Part shown: one piece after another, positions 1 through 11,572 of the stretch | Layout of the letters: each line of letters opens with the position of its first letter | Numbering within the stretch: position 1 is the stretch's first letter | Origin: Lacipirellula parvula | GTDB taxonomy: Bacteria > Planctomycetota > Planctomycetia > Pirellulales > Lacipirellulaceae | Direction of reading: 5' to 3' | Assembly (NCBI RefSeq): GCF_009177095.1 | Contig: NZ_AP021861.1 | Span: forward strand, 5,004,501 to 5,068,500 | DNA length: 64,000 bases | The notes under the pieces: generated by a model | What the model saw: only the letters and a program-made list of their open reading frames with translations | Databases searched by the model: none | Told to the model about the DNA's origin: nothing | Made by a program: the position numbers and the translations under genes

Positions 1-795
1 CATCGGGGCGCAGATCAGCGAGCGGATGTGGAAGTCGGCGATGCTTTGCGCCATGTTGAACCGCGCGTCGGAAGCCGCGTCGGCGGAGAGGATCGCCTTC
101 TTCTCGTTCATTGCCCGCTCGACGATCGTGCGGCTGGGGCGGGTTTCTTCGTCGCTATCGCGGCGGGCCTTCGTCGCTACCGGCACCAGCGGGCCGCCCG
201 GCTTGGGCCGCATGATGATGAAGCCGCGGTCGGCCTGCACGAAAATCTTGAACAGGCTGTCGAGAATCTTCGGCAGAATCTCCTTCACCTCCAGCGTGTT
301 GCTGAGGTTGTTGGAGATTTCGATCATCGCCATCAGCTGCTGTTCAGGCTTCGCCGAGACTTGCCACGTGGCCTTCGCCTCGCGGCCGACGTCGAAGGTC
401 GCGACAATCTCCGACGCATCCCCATCGTCCATCATCTCGGCGGCGTCGAGCGGCGAGAGCAGCGACGAACCCTCGATCGCCCCGCCGCCCAGCAGGCTCC
501 GCGGCGCCACGTGGTGGAACTGCATGAGGACGTCGCAGATCAGAATCTGGTCGCCGTCGCGCAGCTGGGCCTGCCCGTCGATGGCGTGGCCGTTGACGAT
601 CGTGCCATTGCGACTGCCGTTGTCCTGGATGAAGTAGAGGTCTTTGTCGCGGAGGACGGCCGCATGACGGCGGCTGACGGCGGCGACGTCGAGCACAAAA
701 TCGCACTCAGGACTGCGGCCAATAACCGACTCGCGGTTGGAGATTTCGAACTGCTTGCCGACTTCTCCGCCTTGGATGATCGTGAGCGTGGCCAT
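1..795 (-). CDS. FHA-GAF domain signalling protein (partial, C-terminus beyond window)
   Basis: The frame is open from an ATG at 795 to the window edge with no stop, giving 265 residues of an incomplete protein. Residues about 5-95 are a forkhead-associated domain: they show the conserved GR (26-27), the SRRH phosphothreonine-binding motif (41-44) and the NGSRNGT turn (59-65). After a linker, residues about 150-265 look like the start of a GAF domain (LSNTLEVKEILPKILD, then DRGFIIMRP). FHA domains bind phosphothreonine peptides and GAF domains bind small molecules or dimerise, so this is a cytoplasmic signalling protein. In planctomycetes such N-termini are often followed by a SpoIIE/PP2C phosphatase, a cyclase or a kinase, but the output domain lies outside the window and is unknown. 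Confidence 0.9.
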   Translation of the reverse strand, partial: MATLTIIQGGEVGKQFEISNRESVIGRSPECDFVLDVAAVSRRHAAVLRDKDLYFIQDNGSRNGTIVNGHAIDGQAQLRDGDQILICDVLMQFHHVAPRSLLGGGAIEGSSLLSPLDAAEMMDDGDASEIVATFDVGREAKATWQVSAKPEQQLMAMIEISNNLSNTLEVKEILPKILDSLFKIFVQADRGFIIMRPKPGGPLVPVATKARRDSDEETRPSRTIVERAMNEKKAILSADAASDARFNMAQSIADFHIRSLICAPM

Positions 796-984
796 GGCGC
801 GGGTTCCAATGCGGTTTTTCCCGCGGTCTTGCGGGGTTCCGCTCGATTTTAGGGGGGCTGCGCGGCGGGCGTCAACAAGCGGGCGGGGCGATGCCGCCCA
901 AGAGGGCCTGGCGGGCCGTCGCCCCGTTCGCACTTGACGACTGCCCGCCGGGAACCTACCGTTGAGGGCTTCGCAGTAGCGTCT

Positions 985-1056
985 TGGGGCGTAGTGTAAT
1001 TGGTAACACTACAGATTCTGACTCTGTCATTTAAGGTTCGAGTCCTTACGCCCCAG
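985..1056 (+). tRNA. tRNA-Gln (anticodon CTG)
   Basis: A full cloverleaf folds by eye. The 7-bp acceptor stem is TGGGGCG with CGCCCCA and discriminator G. The D arm is GTGT/ACAC, the anticodon stem is ACAGA/TCTGT with loop TTCTGAC (anticodon CTG, reading CAG codons), and the T arm is TAAGG/CCTTA with loop TTCGAGT. Length is 72 nt and no CCA is encoded. It lies alone between the FHA gene and the LuxR-type gene. Confidence 0.95.
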
Positions 1057-1067
1057 CTTCCGCCTCT

Positions 1068-1748
1068 CTAGCGTCCGTCCGTCGGCGGGCAGTGCTTGGC
1101 GGCAAAAGCAATCAACGCCTCGTGGGTGTCCAACCCCAACTTCTCTCGGCAACGGCGTAAGTGCGTGTGCACCGTCGTGAGGCCGATCTCCAATTGGTCG
1201 GCGATCGTCTGCGTCGAGTGTCCCATCCCGAGCCATTCGAGGCACTCTTGCTCGCGCTCGGTGAGTAGTTCCAAGTTCGCCGGGATGCGCACGGCGAGAA
1301 CGCACACGGCCACGTCGGGTCGCAGGAGCGGCCAAACCCACACGCGGAATCGCCGGCCTGCCATGTTGGCGAGTTCGAGCGTCTGGCTTTCGCGCAACGA
1401 CGACGCTCGCGCGATCGCACTTTTCGCCGGCTCGCGGTACTCAGGAGCGAGATGCTCCCAGGCGTATTCGCCGATTCGCAGTTGATCGAACGGCATGCTG
1501 CCCCAAACGGCGCGACCTTGCCAGTCGCACAGCAGCACAAATTTATCGCTGATCATCGCGCCAGGCGCCACCAGCAGGTCGTTCGACGGCGTCAGTTGCG
1601 ATGACGAAGTCCGCTGCAATGGGTTCTCTTGATTCACCTGTGTGCATCTCCCAAACGATCGCGCCAGGTCTGTTTCAGACTCGGCGGAACATGCGGTTCG
1701 CCGCAGCGGTCGTCTTGATTCTAACGCCTCACGACCAAATCGCAGCAT
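1068..1748 (-). CDS. PAS-like/LuxR-type HTH transcriptional regulator
   Basis: The C-terminal 65 residues are a LuxR/FixJ-type helix-turn-helix (LTEREQECLEWLGMG, then TQTIADQLEIGLTTVHTHLRRCREKLG). The middle, from about residue 64, resembles a small PAS-type sensor (DKFVLLCDWQGRAVWGS, then GRRFRVWVWPL). It probably binds DNA as a dimer. The start is uncertain: the ATG at 1748 has no good ribosome binding site, a GTG at 1637 follows GGGAG about 10 nt upstream, and an ATG at 1559 begins exactly at the PAS-like part. It is divergent from a receiver-like gene 19 bp away, so the two resemble the halves of a FixJ-type regulator encoded apart. The signal and targets are unknown. Confidence 0.82.
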   Translation of the reverse strand: MLRFGREALESRRPLRRTACSAESETDLARSFGRCTQVNQENPLQRTSSSQLTPSNDLLVAPGAMISDKFVLLCDWQGRAVWGSMPFDQLRIGEYAWEHLAPEYREPAKSAIARASSLRESQTLELANMAGRRFRVWVWPLLRPDVAVCVLAVRIPANLELLTEREQECLEWLGMGHSTQTIADQLEIGLTTVHTHLRRCREKLGLDTHEALIAFAAKHCPPTDGR

Positions 1749-1767
1749 CTCCGCCGTTTAATCCCCA

Positions 1768-2124
1768 ATGAAGTCACCCCTATTTGTGCTCAGCGAGAAC
1801 ATCGACTCGCTGGAGCGCCTGCGAACGGTCGTCGTCGCGGGCGGATATGAACCGAAATGCTTTGCATCCTTCGCTGAATTCCTGTCGCTGTTGCCTGGAC
1901 GTCAGGCGGGATGCGTTGTCGTCAATCTGACGGGCGGAGCGGTCGACGACCCGGCGATGATCGCCGCGATACGCGAGTGCGCTCCACGATTGCAGGTGAT
2001 CGTCCTCGCCACCGAGTCAGTTGAGCCGGCGTGGCGCGAGTCGGGGGCGTTCGCCATCCTGAGCAAGCCGTGCAGCAGCGAACTGCTGCTGGCGACGATC
2101 CACCGAGCGACCGCCGGCGACTAA
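1768..2124 (+). CDS. Stand-alone response-regulator receiver-like protein lacking the phospho-acceptor Asp
   Basis: This 118-residue protein has the layout of a FixJ-class receiver domain: beta-1 LFVLSEN, helix 1 with AGGYEPKCF, beta-3 GCVVVNL, beta-4 VIVLATE and beta-5 AILSKP. The conserved switch Thr (T82) and Lys (K100, in SKP) are present. The acidic pair after beta-1 is Ser-Glu, and the position that should be the phosphorylated Asp at the end of beta-3 is Asn (N53). It is therefore probably not phosphorylated in the usual way. It has no output domain and is divergent from the LuxR-type gene, which suggests a protein-protein partner. Function is inferred only. Confidence 0.85.
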   Translation: MKSPLFVLSENIDSLERLRTVVVAGGYEPKCFASFAEFLSLLPGRQAGCVVVNLTGGAVDDPAMIAAIRECAPRLQVIVLATESVEPAWRESGAFAILSKPCSSELLLATIHRATAGD

Positions 2125-2130
2125 TATCGA

Positions 2131-3567
2131 CTAGTTCTGCGGCGTACGAATGACGAGTAGCCGCGGCTCGGTCATGTCTTCCATCGCGTAGCGCACGCCC
2201 TCGCGGCCGAGGCCGCTGTCCTTCACGCCCCCGTAGGGCATGTTGTCGACGCGCCAACTCGGCACGTCGCCGATGACGACGCCGCCGACTTCGAGGCGAT
2301 CCCACGCCCGCTGGATTTTGTAGATGTCGCGGGTGAAGAGGCCAGCCTGCAGACCGAAGACGCTGTCGTTCACTTCGTCGAGGGCAGCGTCGAAGTCGCT
2401 GAAGCGGTCGAGGATTGCGACGGGGCCGAACGCCTCCTTCGCACAAAGGGGCTGATCGCGCGGCACGTTTTCGAGGAGCGTCGCCTGCAGCATGGCTCCC
2501 TCGCGTTTGCCGCCGCAGAGGAGTTTGGCGCCCGCCTTCACCGAGGCTTGAATCCACTCGTCGAGTCGCTTGGCTTCGCTCTCGGCGATCATCGGGCCGA
2601 TGAAAGTTTCTTCGAGTTTCGGATCGCCCATCTTGAGCGACTTGGTCGCCGCGACGAGACGCTCGCGCAGCTCATCATAAATGGAGTCATGTACCAAGAT
2701 GCGTTGCACAGAGATGCAGCTTTGCCCCGATTGGTAAAACGCCCCGGTGACGAGGCGGCTCACGGCGTCAGCAACGTCGGCGTCGGCATCAACGATGCAG
2801 GCTGCGTTGCCGCCGAGTTCGAGGATCACCTTCTTCTTGCCGGCGCGGGCTTTCAGATCCCAACCGACCGACGGGGAGCCGGTGAAGCTGAGCAGCTTCA
2901 AGCGTTCGTCGATCGTGAAGAGGTCAGCGCCGTCGCGGTGGCAGGGGAGGATCGAAAAGGCGCCGGGCGGCAGATCGGTTTCGGCCAGGATCTCGCCAAT
3001 AAGCAGTGCCCCGATCGGCGTGCGGCTCGCTGGCTTCAGCACAAAGGGGCAGCCGGCGGCGATCGCGGGGGCGATTTTGTGCGCCGCGAGGTTGAGCGGG
3101 AAGTTAAACGGCGAGATGAACGAGCAGGCGCCGATCGGCACACGCTTCGTCATGCCGGCGTAGCCGCGAGCGCGGGCGGAGATTTCGAGATTGAGCACCT
3201 CGCCGCCGATGCGGAGCGCCTCCGCCGCGGCGTAGTCGAACGTGTCGATCAGCCGTGCGACCTCGCCACGGCTGTCGCGGATTGGTTTGCCCGCTTCGAC
3301 GCAGAGGGAGTAGGCGAGTTCGTCCTGCAGCTCGCGGAAACGCTCGACGCAGTGCTGAAGCACGGCGCGCCGTTCGTAGGGGGCGAGGCGGGCCATTGGC
3401 TCCGCAGCGGCGACGGCGGCGGCGATGCCGCGATCGATCGCCTTCGCATCGGCCTGGGCGACGCGCGTGGCGACTTGGCCGGTGAACTTGTCGATCACCT
3501 CCAAGTCGGCGTTCGGCTGCTCTGGCTTGTTGGCGAGGTAGTAGGGGTACTTGGTTTCAAGATTCAT
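2131..3567 (-). CDS. Aldehyde dehydrogenase family protein (NAD(P)-dependent)
   Basis: A full-length ALDH of about 478 residues that oxidises an aldehyde to the acid in the cytoplasm. Family motifs are clear: SPFNFPLN and KPASRTP of the cofactor site, FTGSPSVG of the Rossmann fold, the general base Glu in ILELGGNA, the nucleophile Cys in GQSCISVQR and the KEAFGPV segment. The sequence recalls the ALDH group that includes phosphonoacetaldehyde and lactaldehyde dehydrogenases, but the substrate cannot be read from sequence. The start is put at the ATG at 3567 (MNLETKYPYYL), which begins the conserved fold; an ATG at 3600 is possible. It ends 7 bp from the convergent receiver-like gene. Confidence 0.93.
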   Translation of the reverse strand: MNLETKYPYYLANKPEQPNADLEVIDKFTGQVATRVAQADAKAIDRGIAAAVAAAEPMARLAPYERRAVLQHCVERFRELQDELAYSLCVEAGKPIRDSRGEVARLIDTFDYAAAEALRIGGEVLNLEISARARGYAGMTKRVPIGACSFISPFNFPLNLAAHKIAPAIAAGCPFVLKPASRTPIGALLIGEILAETDLPPGAFSILPCHRDGADLFTIDERLKLLSFTGSPSVGWDLKARAGKKKVILELGGNAACIVDADADVADAVSRLVTGAFYQSGQSCISVQRILVHDSIYDELRERLVAATKSLKMGDPKLEETFIGPMIAESEAKRLDEWIQASVKAGAKLLCGGKREGAMLQATLLENVPRDQPLCAKEAFGPVAILDRFSDFDAALDEVNDSVFGLQAGLFTRDIYKIQRAWDRLEVGGVVIGDVPSWRVDNMPYGGVKDSGLGREGVRYAMEDMTEPRLLVIRTPQN

Positions 3568-3635
3568 CTTGCGAATCCAAATTGTGCGTCGCAGCGTCAA
3601 CCGATCTTGAGCGGACCTTCAACTTCAGTCTCTCA

Positions 3636-5021
3636 CTAGTGAGTAGAAGCTTCTTCGCCCTGGATATAGGTTTGACCGCGGTAAAATTGAGACCAAGCAA
3701 CGAAAACAACTGCTGTGGCGACCATCGCGATCGTGAACGTCCAGTAGTAATTCTCTCCCGTGAGAAAGCGATAGCCGGCTGCTTCGAACGCCTTGATTTT
3801 TCCATTCACCACCGCGGTCAGCACATTGCCGCCGGCGATGGCGACAAGCATGAAGACCCCCATCATGAACGATTTGATCTTCTGCGGCGCCTGCGTGTAA
3901 GAGAGTTCCAATACGGTGATCGACACCAGGACCTCTCCCGCGGTAATGACGATATAGGCCAGCACCTGCCAAGCAATGTGCGGATGCCCGCCGCCGTCGA
4001 TCCACTTCTGAACCAACGCGCAAATCGCGAAAGATATTGCGGTGACGAATAGCCCGGCGCCAATCTTCCGCAGCGGAGTTACCGCGAAGAATCGCTCGCA
4101 CGTCGGATAAATGATCGTCCCAAAGATAGGCACGAGAATCAGCACAAAGATGGAATTCACCGCTTGGAATTCCGATGGATTGAAGTCGAATCCCATCACG
4201 TTCCGATTCATCGACTTCGCTTGCTCGACCCAACGCGACTGCGTTTGATCGAACAAGCAGAAAAACATCATCGTAAAGACGAACACCGGCATCAGGTTGA
4301 AAATTGCCCGCCGGCTGTCGGGGCTGATGATTTCAGTGAAGAGTCGATTGCCGGTCGCTGGGATGTGGACGAACTCGTGACGGCCTAACCAGAAGACGAA
4401 GGTGGCGATCGCCATCAGGACGCCGGGTACCCCAAAGGCCACGCCGGGGCCGAAATTCGCAAGCAGACGCGGGGTAAGAATCATCGACCCCGCGGCGCCG
4501 AGGTTGATGGAAAAATAAAACCATTGAAAAATGCGAGGGAGAAGCTGCTTGTTCTGGCTTCCAAACTGATCGCCGACATGAGCGGAAACGCACGGCTTGA
4601 TGCCGCCAGCCCCCAGCGAGAGCAAGCAGAGCGCAATGAGCAGAAGCGTTTTCGGCTCGGCGCCGGTGACCTGAGGGAAGTCGACCAATGCAAGGACCGC
4701 GTGGCCTAAACAGTACGCCAGCGAGAGCGTGATAATGGTTCGATACTTCCCGAGCAACCAATCCGAAAGAATAGCGCCAAACAAAGGCAGCGCGTAAACG
4801 CCGACCATGAACCAATGTTGCCACTCGGTCGCCGTTTCTTTGTCCATGACGGCCGGACTGCCAGCCGCACTCATTAAGTGCTCAGTCATGAAGACGTACA
4901 GAATTGCCCGCATCCCGTAGAAGCTAAACCGCTCCGCCACTTCGTTGCCGATGATGTACCCGATGCCAGGCGGCATCGTTTCGATCTGCTGGGGGGTCGT
5001 ACGGTAGGCGGAGTTCGACAT
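3636..5021 (-). CDS. POT/PTR2 family proton-dependent oligopeptide transporter
   Basis: A 461-residue inner-membrane protein with about 12-14 hydrophobic helices. The N-terminal helix carries the family signature ExxERFxxYG as EVAERFSFYGM, which is involved in proton coupling. SLGAGGIKPCVSAHVGDQFG and FQWFYFSINLGAAGS are the PTR2 signature regions. It likely imports di- and tripeptides with protons. The gene is monocistronic or follows the Gfo/Idh gene at a distance, with a terminator hairpin at 5125-5153 separating them. Substrate range cannot be read from sequence. Confidence 0.93.
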   Translation of the reverse strand: MSNSAYRTTPQQIETMPPGIGYIIGNEVAERFSFYGMRAILYVFMTEHLMSAAGSPAVMDKETATEWQHWFMVGVYALPLFGAILSDWLLGKYRTIITLSLAYCLGHAVLALVDFPQVTGAEPKTLLLIALCLLSLGAGGIKPCVSAHVGDQFGSQNKQLLPRIFQWFYFSINLGAAGSMILTPRLLANFGPGVAFGVPGVLMAIATFVFWLGRHEFVHIPATGNRLFTEIISPDSRRAIFNLMPVFVFTMMFFCLFDQTQSRWVEQAKSMNRNVMGFDFNPSEFQAVNSIFVLILVPIFGTIIYPTCERFFAVTPLRKIGAGLFVTAISFAICALVQKWIDGGGHPHIAWQVLAYIVITAGEVLVSITVLELSYTQAPQKIKSFMMGVFMLVAIAGGNVLTAVVNGKIKAFEAAGYRFLTGENYYWTFTIAMVATAVVFVAWSQFYRGQTYIQGEEASTH

Positions 5022-5124
5022 GGCGTGATTCGCGGTGGAGGGCAGGGGAGGGGCCGCGTGGCCAGTCTACCGCATGTGCGGCGCGATCGCAGCCTGGGTT
5101 CGAAGTTGCGGAGACGGCGATACG

Positions 5125-5153
5125 AAAAAACCCCCGGCTTGAAGAGCCGGGGG
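5125..5153 (-). terminator. Rho-independent terminator after the Gfo/Idh gene
   Basis: Read on the minus strand this is GCCCCCGGCT, a CTTCA loop, AGCCGGGGG and then a run of T. It is a textbook intrinsic terminator 50 nt downstream of the Gfo/Idh stop codon and upstream of the POT transporter. Confidence 0.92.
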
Positions 5154-5205
5154 CTAAAATGCGTTCGGTGATGGTGAAAAATCGATCGGCGTCGATAGCG
5201 GTCGA

Positions 5206-6708
5206 CTAACTAGCGGCCGCCGATTGCGACGCCAGTTCGCTCTCGACGTCGGGCACGACGAACGGCTTGCGATAGACGCGGGTTCGCAGCTCATTGGCCT
5301 TATCGTTGTCGACGAACTTTTCCGATTCGGGGTCGAGCGTGAGCCACTCGCCCATCGTCAGCACAGCGTCCCCGTCAACGTCGACGTCGTTTGCGCGCAG
5401 GTGGCCGAGCATCCGCTCGAACGAGTTGGAGAGCAGCTCGTTAGCGGCAAGCTGTTCGGCAATCTCGTGCGTCGGCGTCTTCGCACCGAGGCGGTACGAG
5501 ACATTGCCGGTATGGCAGAGCGCGCTCGACAGGTGCCCTTCAAGCACCTCGGCGTTCAGCTTTTTCGCATCGTGAGCCGCCACGGCCTCCAACCAGTTAT
5601 CGTGGTGGCCGCTGCCGCCATGCCACTCCTTTACCTTCTCGCCCTTGTTGTCGTAGGCAATGGCGTCGGAGTAGCTTGGGACGACGACGTAGCCGTTCTC
5701 GCACTGCACGACGACGCCGACGCCTGAACCGCGGAAGCGATCCATGTTGTCGCCCCAGCCCTTCGCCTGAAACTGCTTCGCGCGCGGGAGGCCGCGAACT
5801 TCGAACAGCAGCGGGGCCTTTTCGTATCCTTGCCACACGATTTGCGTGTTGGGCGTGTTGCCGGCGTCGTCGTAGCCCACTCGGCCGCCGACGCTGAAGA
5901 CGCGCGGCGCGAGGCCCGACTCGCCGAGGAACCAGCGGGCGATATCCATCTGGTGGATCCCCTGGTTGCCAAGGTCGCCAGCGCCGGTGTTGAAGTCCCA
6001 ATGCCAATCGTAGTGCGGGTTCTTGCCCCCCTGCGAATTTTTCTCGGGGCGATAAAACGCCACGTCGGCCGCGGGGCCGATCCAGAGATCGCGGTCGATC
6101 GTCGACGGGAACTTGAACGCGGTTTCGCTCTTGCCGATCGAGGGGCGACCCTTGTAGCAGGTGCCGAGCGCGTACTTGATCGGGCCGAGTTCGCCTTTTT
6201 GCACCCAGGCGACGGCTTCTTTCAGGCTCGGGCTCGACCGCGACTGCGTGCCGCACTGGATGATGCGGTCGAACCGCCGCGCGGCCGCCGCCAACTGGCG
6301 ACCTTCCCAAATGTTGTTCGAGACAGGCTTCTCGACGTACACGTCTTTGCCAGCCTGGGCTGCGGCGATCGCGATGAGGGCGTGGGTGTGGTTCGGCGTG
6401 GCGATCGAAACGGCGTCGATGTCTTTGCGCTCGAGCAGCTTGCGGTAGTCGGAGAATTTATCGACGGTTTGGTTGTGCTTCTCTTTGAGTTCGGCGGCCT
6501 TATTGTTCAGGACCTCGGCGTCGACGTCGCACAGAGCGACCACATGCTTGCCAAGGTTGTTGATGTGCCCCGAGCCTTGGCCGCGGAAGCCGATTTGCGC
6601 GACGCGAATGTCGGCGACGTCGCTGGCGGCCGATGCGCGGCTGCTCCACACCATTCCCGCCGCAGCTGCAGCTCCGATCGCGGTTCCAATGAATTGCCGC
6701 CGTTGCAT
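5206..6708 (-). CDS. Tat-exported Gfo/Idh/MocA family oxidoreductase
   Basis: A 500-residue member of the NAD(P)-dependent sugar/inositol dehydrogenase family. The ATG at 6708 starts MQRRQFIGTAIGAAAAAG, a twin-arginine signal, so the folded enzyme with bound cofactor is expected in the periplasm. The Rossmann part follows (RVAQIGFRGQG, VALCDVD), with the family EKP motif in VYVEKPVSNN and the DWHWDFNTGAGDLGNQGIHQMD region typical of planctomycete members. An upstream in-frame ATG at 6801 would place 31 non-conserved residues before the Tat motif and is rejected. It lies about 100 bp downstream of the Nramp-like gene on the same strand. The substrate is unknown. Confidence 0.92.
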   Translation of the reverse strand: MQRRQFIGTAIGAAAAAGMVWSSRASAASDVADIRVAQIGFRGQGSGHINNLGKHVVALCDVDAEVLNNKAAELKEKHNQTVDKFSDYRKLLERKDIDAVSIATPNHTHALIAIAAAQAGKDVYVEKPVSNNIWEGRQLAAAARRFDRIIQCGTQSRSSPSLKEAVAWVQKGELGPIKYALGTCYKGRPSIGKSETAFKFPSTIDRDLWIGPAADVAFYRPEKNSQGGKNPHYDWHWDFNTGAGDLGNQGIHQMDIARWFLGESGLAPRVFSVGGRVGYDDAGNTPNTQIVWQGYEKAPLLFEVRGLPRAKQFQAKGWGDNMDRFRGSGVGVVVQCENGYVVVPSYSDAIAYDNKGEKVKEWHGGSGHHDNWLEAVAAHDAKKLNAEVLEGHLSSALCHTGNVSYRLGAKTPTHEIAEQLAANELLSNSFERMLGHLRANDVDVDGDAVLTMGEWLTLDPESEKFVDNDKANELRTRVYRKPFVVPDVESELASQSAAAS

Positions 6709-6810
6709 GGTCGTCGAACTCCTGTCGAATGGCCGCGAGCGATTGTGACGAGGAAGGTGCTGCGCGGAGGATGGGTCGAACATCTGCGATGCACGTTGCA
6801 TCGCGTCGCG

Positions 6811-8334
6811 TTAGTGCGGACGCCAATGGCCATTGTGAGTCAATTCGCCGCGGGTTGCCAGCATGAGCAGGCCGTATTCTGGTTGCGATTTCGAACCTAC
6901 TGCTTGCGTTTTTGCGGAGATGCTGGCTGCGGGCGGCGATTCATGCCGCTCGTTTTGCGCGGGTTTCTCATTCCGCCATTTACGAATGCCGTCTTGAGCG
7001 CCGTACAGTGCCATCACCACGATGGCTGCGATGCTCAGCCAAAGAGCGATGTCGTAGAAGCGGCTGGGGCGCAAGGCGGGGATCTCGCGACGGTAGCGGA
7101 AGACGATCGCGGCGAACACGATCACCAGCAGAATCGCCGCCGTCGCCATGCCGCCGAGCGTGACCATATAAACTGGTTCTTCGTAGGCCAGAAAGACGAC
7201 CGACCATGAGATCGGAAAGAACCAGGCGAGGATGGTGATCGCGCGCCGCCGCTGGCCGGCGTTCTGAAAATCGAGCAGCCCCAACTTGCCGCCTGCGTCG
7301 GCGAAGACCCGCGTCCACGCCGCGAGTGCTGAGAAGACGGTGGAGAACAAGACGGCAAACGCCCCGAGCATAAAGATGCTACGGGCCCACTCGCCGAGGG
7401 ATTCGGTATACATCAGCGTAAGCGTGTTGATGGTGGCGTAACCTTGCGGCGTTTCTCCGCGGGCATGCAGCACCGCGGCGCCCAAGATGTAGAACGCGGC
7501 CGTGACGACGGTGTAGACGACCATGGAAACGAGGGCGTCGAGGTACATCACGTTGATCCAGCCGCGAGCGCGACGTTCCCAAGCGGCGTCACCAGGCGAA
7601 GGCGGGCCGGTGCGGGCGGCGTAACCCTTCTCGATTAGCCAATAGGTGTACTGCATGATCTCGTCGCCGCCGACGCCGGTGAGGCCGAACGCCCCCATCG
7701 CAATCATCAGGTCGCTCGGCAGCTTCAATCGCAGACCTTCGACGAGGTCGCTGCTCGAAATGGCGTACTCGGTCCACTGCAGCGAGAACACACTGATGAG
7801 CGTCGTCGCCGTAAACGCGGCGACAAGCGCCACGCAAACGCGCTCGATGAAGCGGTAACTCTCGCCGCTCACCATCATCGCGGAGACGATCGCGGTGATC
7901 CAACACCACCAAAAGACGCTCACCTGCGGCAGCACGAGGTGTATGATCATCGCCACACCGCCGACGATGCCGCCCATTTGCAGCAACTTCAGCGGCTGGA
8001 TCAGCAGCCAGCACCAGATCGTCCAATGAGCGCCGCGAAACGACGGGCCCGGCAGCTTGTTGAACGCCGTGAGGCAAGTCTCACCGGTGAGAATCGTGTG
8101 GCGACCGAACTGCAGCTGCAGGGCAACCTTCACGACGCAACTCGCCAGGATGATCCAGAGAGCCGTGAAGCCTGCCTTCGCCCCCAACGAGGTGGTGGCG
8201 ATCAACTCGCCGGATCCGACGATCGACGCGGTGAGGACCAGCCCCGGGCCAAGAAACTTCAGCTTGTCCCGCCAACGGGTCGGCGGATCTTCGACTAGCG
8301 ACGGATCGAGGGCGTAGGGATCGCGCGCAGGCAT
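6811..8334 (-). CDS. Nramp-like membrane transporter with altered metal-binding motif
   Basis: A 507-residue protein with about 11 hydrophobic helices and the overall pattern of the Nramp (SLC11/MntH) fold: GPGLVLTASIVGSGELIATTS in helix 1 and MIAMGAFGLTGVGGDEIMQYTYW in helix 6. In true Mn/Fe transporters helix 1 carries DPGN and helix 6 carries MPHN; here these are replaced by IVGSGE and GVGGDE. The transported ion therefore may not be Mn(II) or Fe(II). The N-terminus (about 25 residues) and the C-terminal tail of about 60 polar residues are cytoplasmic by composition. The gene is divergent from aconitase and leads into the Gfo/Idh gene. Family assignment is fairly sure, substrate is not. 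Confidence 0.85.
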   Translation of the reverse strand: MPARDPYALDPSLVEDPPTRWRDKLKFLGPGLVLTASIVGSGELIATTSLGAKAGFTALWIILASCVVKVALQLQFGRHTILTGETCLTAFNKLPGPSFRGAHWTIWCWLLIQPLKLLQMGGIVGGVAMIIHLVLPQVSVFWWCWITAIVSAMMVSGESYRFIERVCVALVAAFTATTLISVFSLQWTEYAISSSDLVEGLRLKLPSDLMIAMGAFGLTGVGGDEIMQYTYWLIEKGYAARTGPPSPGDAAWERRARGWINVMYLDALVSMVVYTVVTAAFYILGAAVLHARGETPQGYATINTLTLMYTESLGEWARSIFMLGAFAVLFSTVFSALAAWTRVFADAGGKLGLLDFQNAGQRRRAITILAWFFPISWSVVFLAYEEPVYMVTLGGMATAAILLVIVFAAIVFRYRREIPALRPSRFYDIALWLSIAAIVVMALYGAQDGIRKWRNEKPAQNERHESPPAASISAKTQAVGSKSQPEYGLLMLATRGELTHNGHWRPH

Positions 8335-8536
8335 GGCGTTTGGCCGCGAGAAGAGCAGGGGAGGAAGAGTGCGAGAACGCAGGTCTCGAATCTAGGCGGC
8401 CGGGGAGCTGCCAACAAGCCGCCATGGCCCCCAAAAACAGCCCGGAAGAAGGACCAGACAGGGCCCCCCTTTCGCGATAAAATGGGGGGCTACCTCTTAC
8501 CAGTTGATTCTTCGGTCCTCGGAAGGATGCGCCTCG

Positions 8537-11275
<2,739 letters not shown>

Positions 11276-11327
11276 GAGTTGAGAGGCGCTAGATGTTGGG
11301 CGCTAGTTCGAAGTAAAGAGATTAACG

Positions 11328-11363
11328 AGCGATCCTGGAGCGAGTCTCCAGGATCGCTTTTTT
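11328..11363 (+). terminator. Rho-independent terminator of acnA
   Basis: A perfect 13-bp stem (AGCGATCCTGGAG with CTCCAGGATCGCT), a 5-nt loop CGAGT and then six T. It lies 53 nt after the acnA stop. Confidence 0.95.
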
Positions 11364-11408
11364 ATGCCCCAGTCGCGCGTTTGTTGATAATTCGGTGAAG
11401 AAGATTTA

Positions 11409-11509
11409 ACCACGAAACACACGAAAGGACACTAAAAACGTTCAACACATGTTAAGTCTCCCGCATTCCTCTGCGTTTCTGCGCCTCTGCGAGAGACTTC
11501 TTCGCAACG
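11409..11509. repeat. Degenerate 'AACCACGAAACACACGAAAGGACAC' type intergenic repeat
   Basis: The stretch begins AACCACGAAACACACGAAA and ends with CTCTGCGTTTCTGCGCCTCTGCGAG. Both halves are familiar from short, non-coding repeats scattered in many environmental bacterial genomes. No gene is seen in it. Related fragments appear near 17445, 57690 and 58555. Confidence 0.5.
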
Positions 11510-11572
11510 CCCGAAAAGACTCCATAGCAGCTGCTACAATAGTTCTTTTCACGGCATGCGGAGCGAAGAGAA

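Noticed and set aside
2548-3639. 363-codon frame antisense to the aldehyde dehydrogenase
   Set aside because: The sense frame is a full ALDH with all motifs; the antisense protein has biased composition and no domain.
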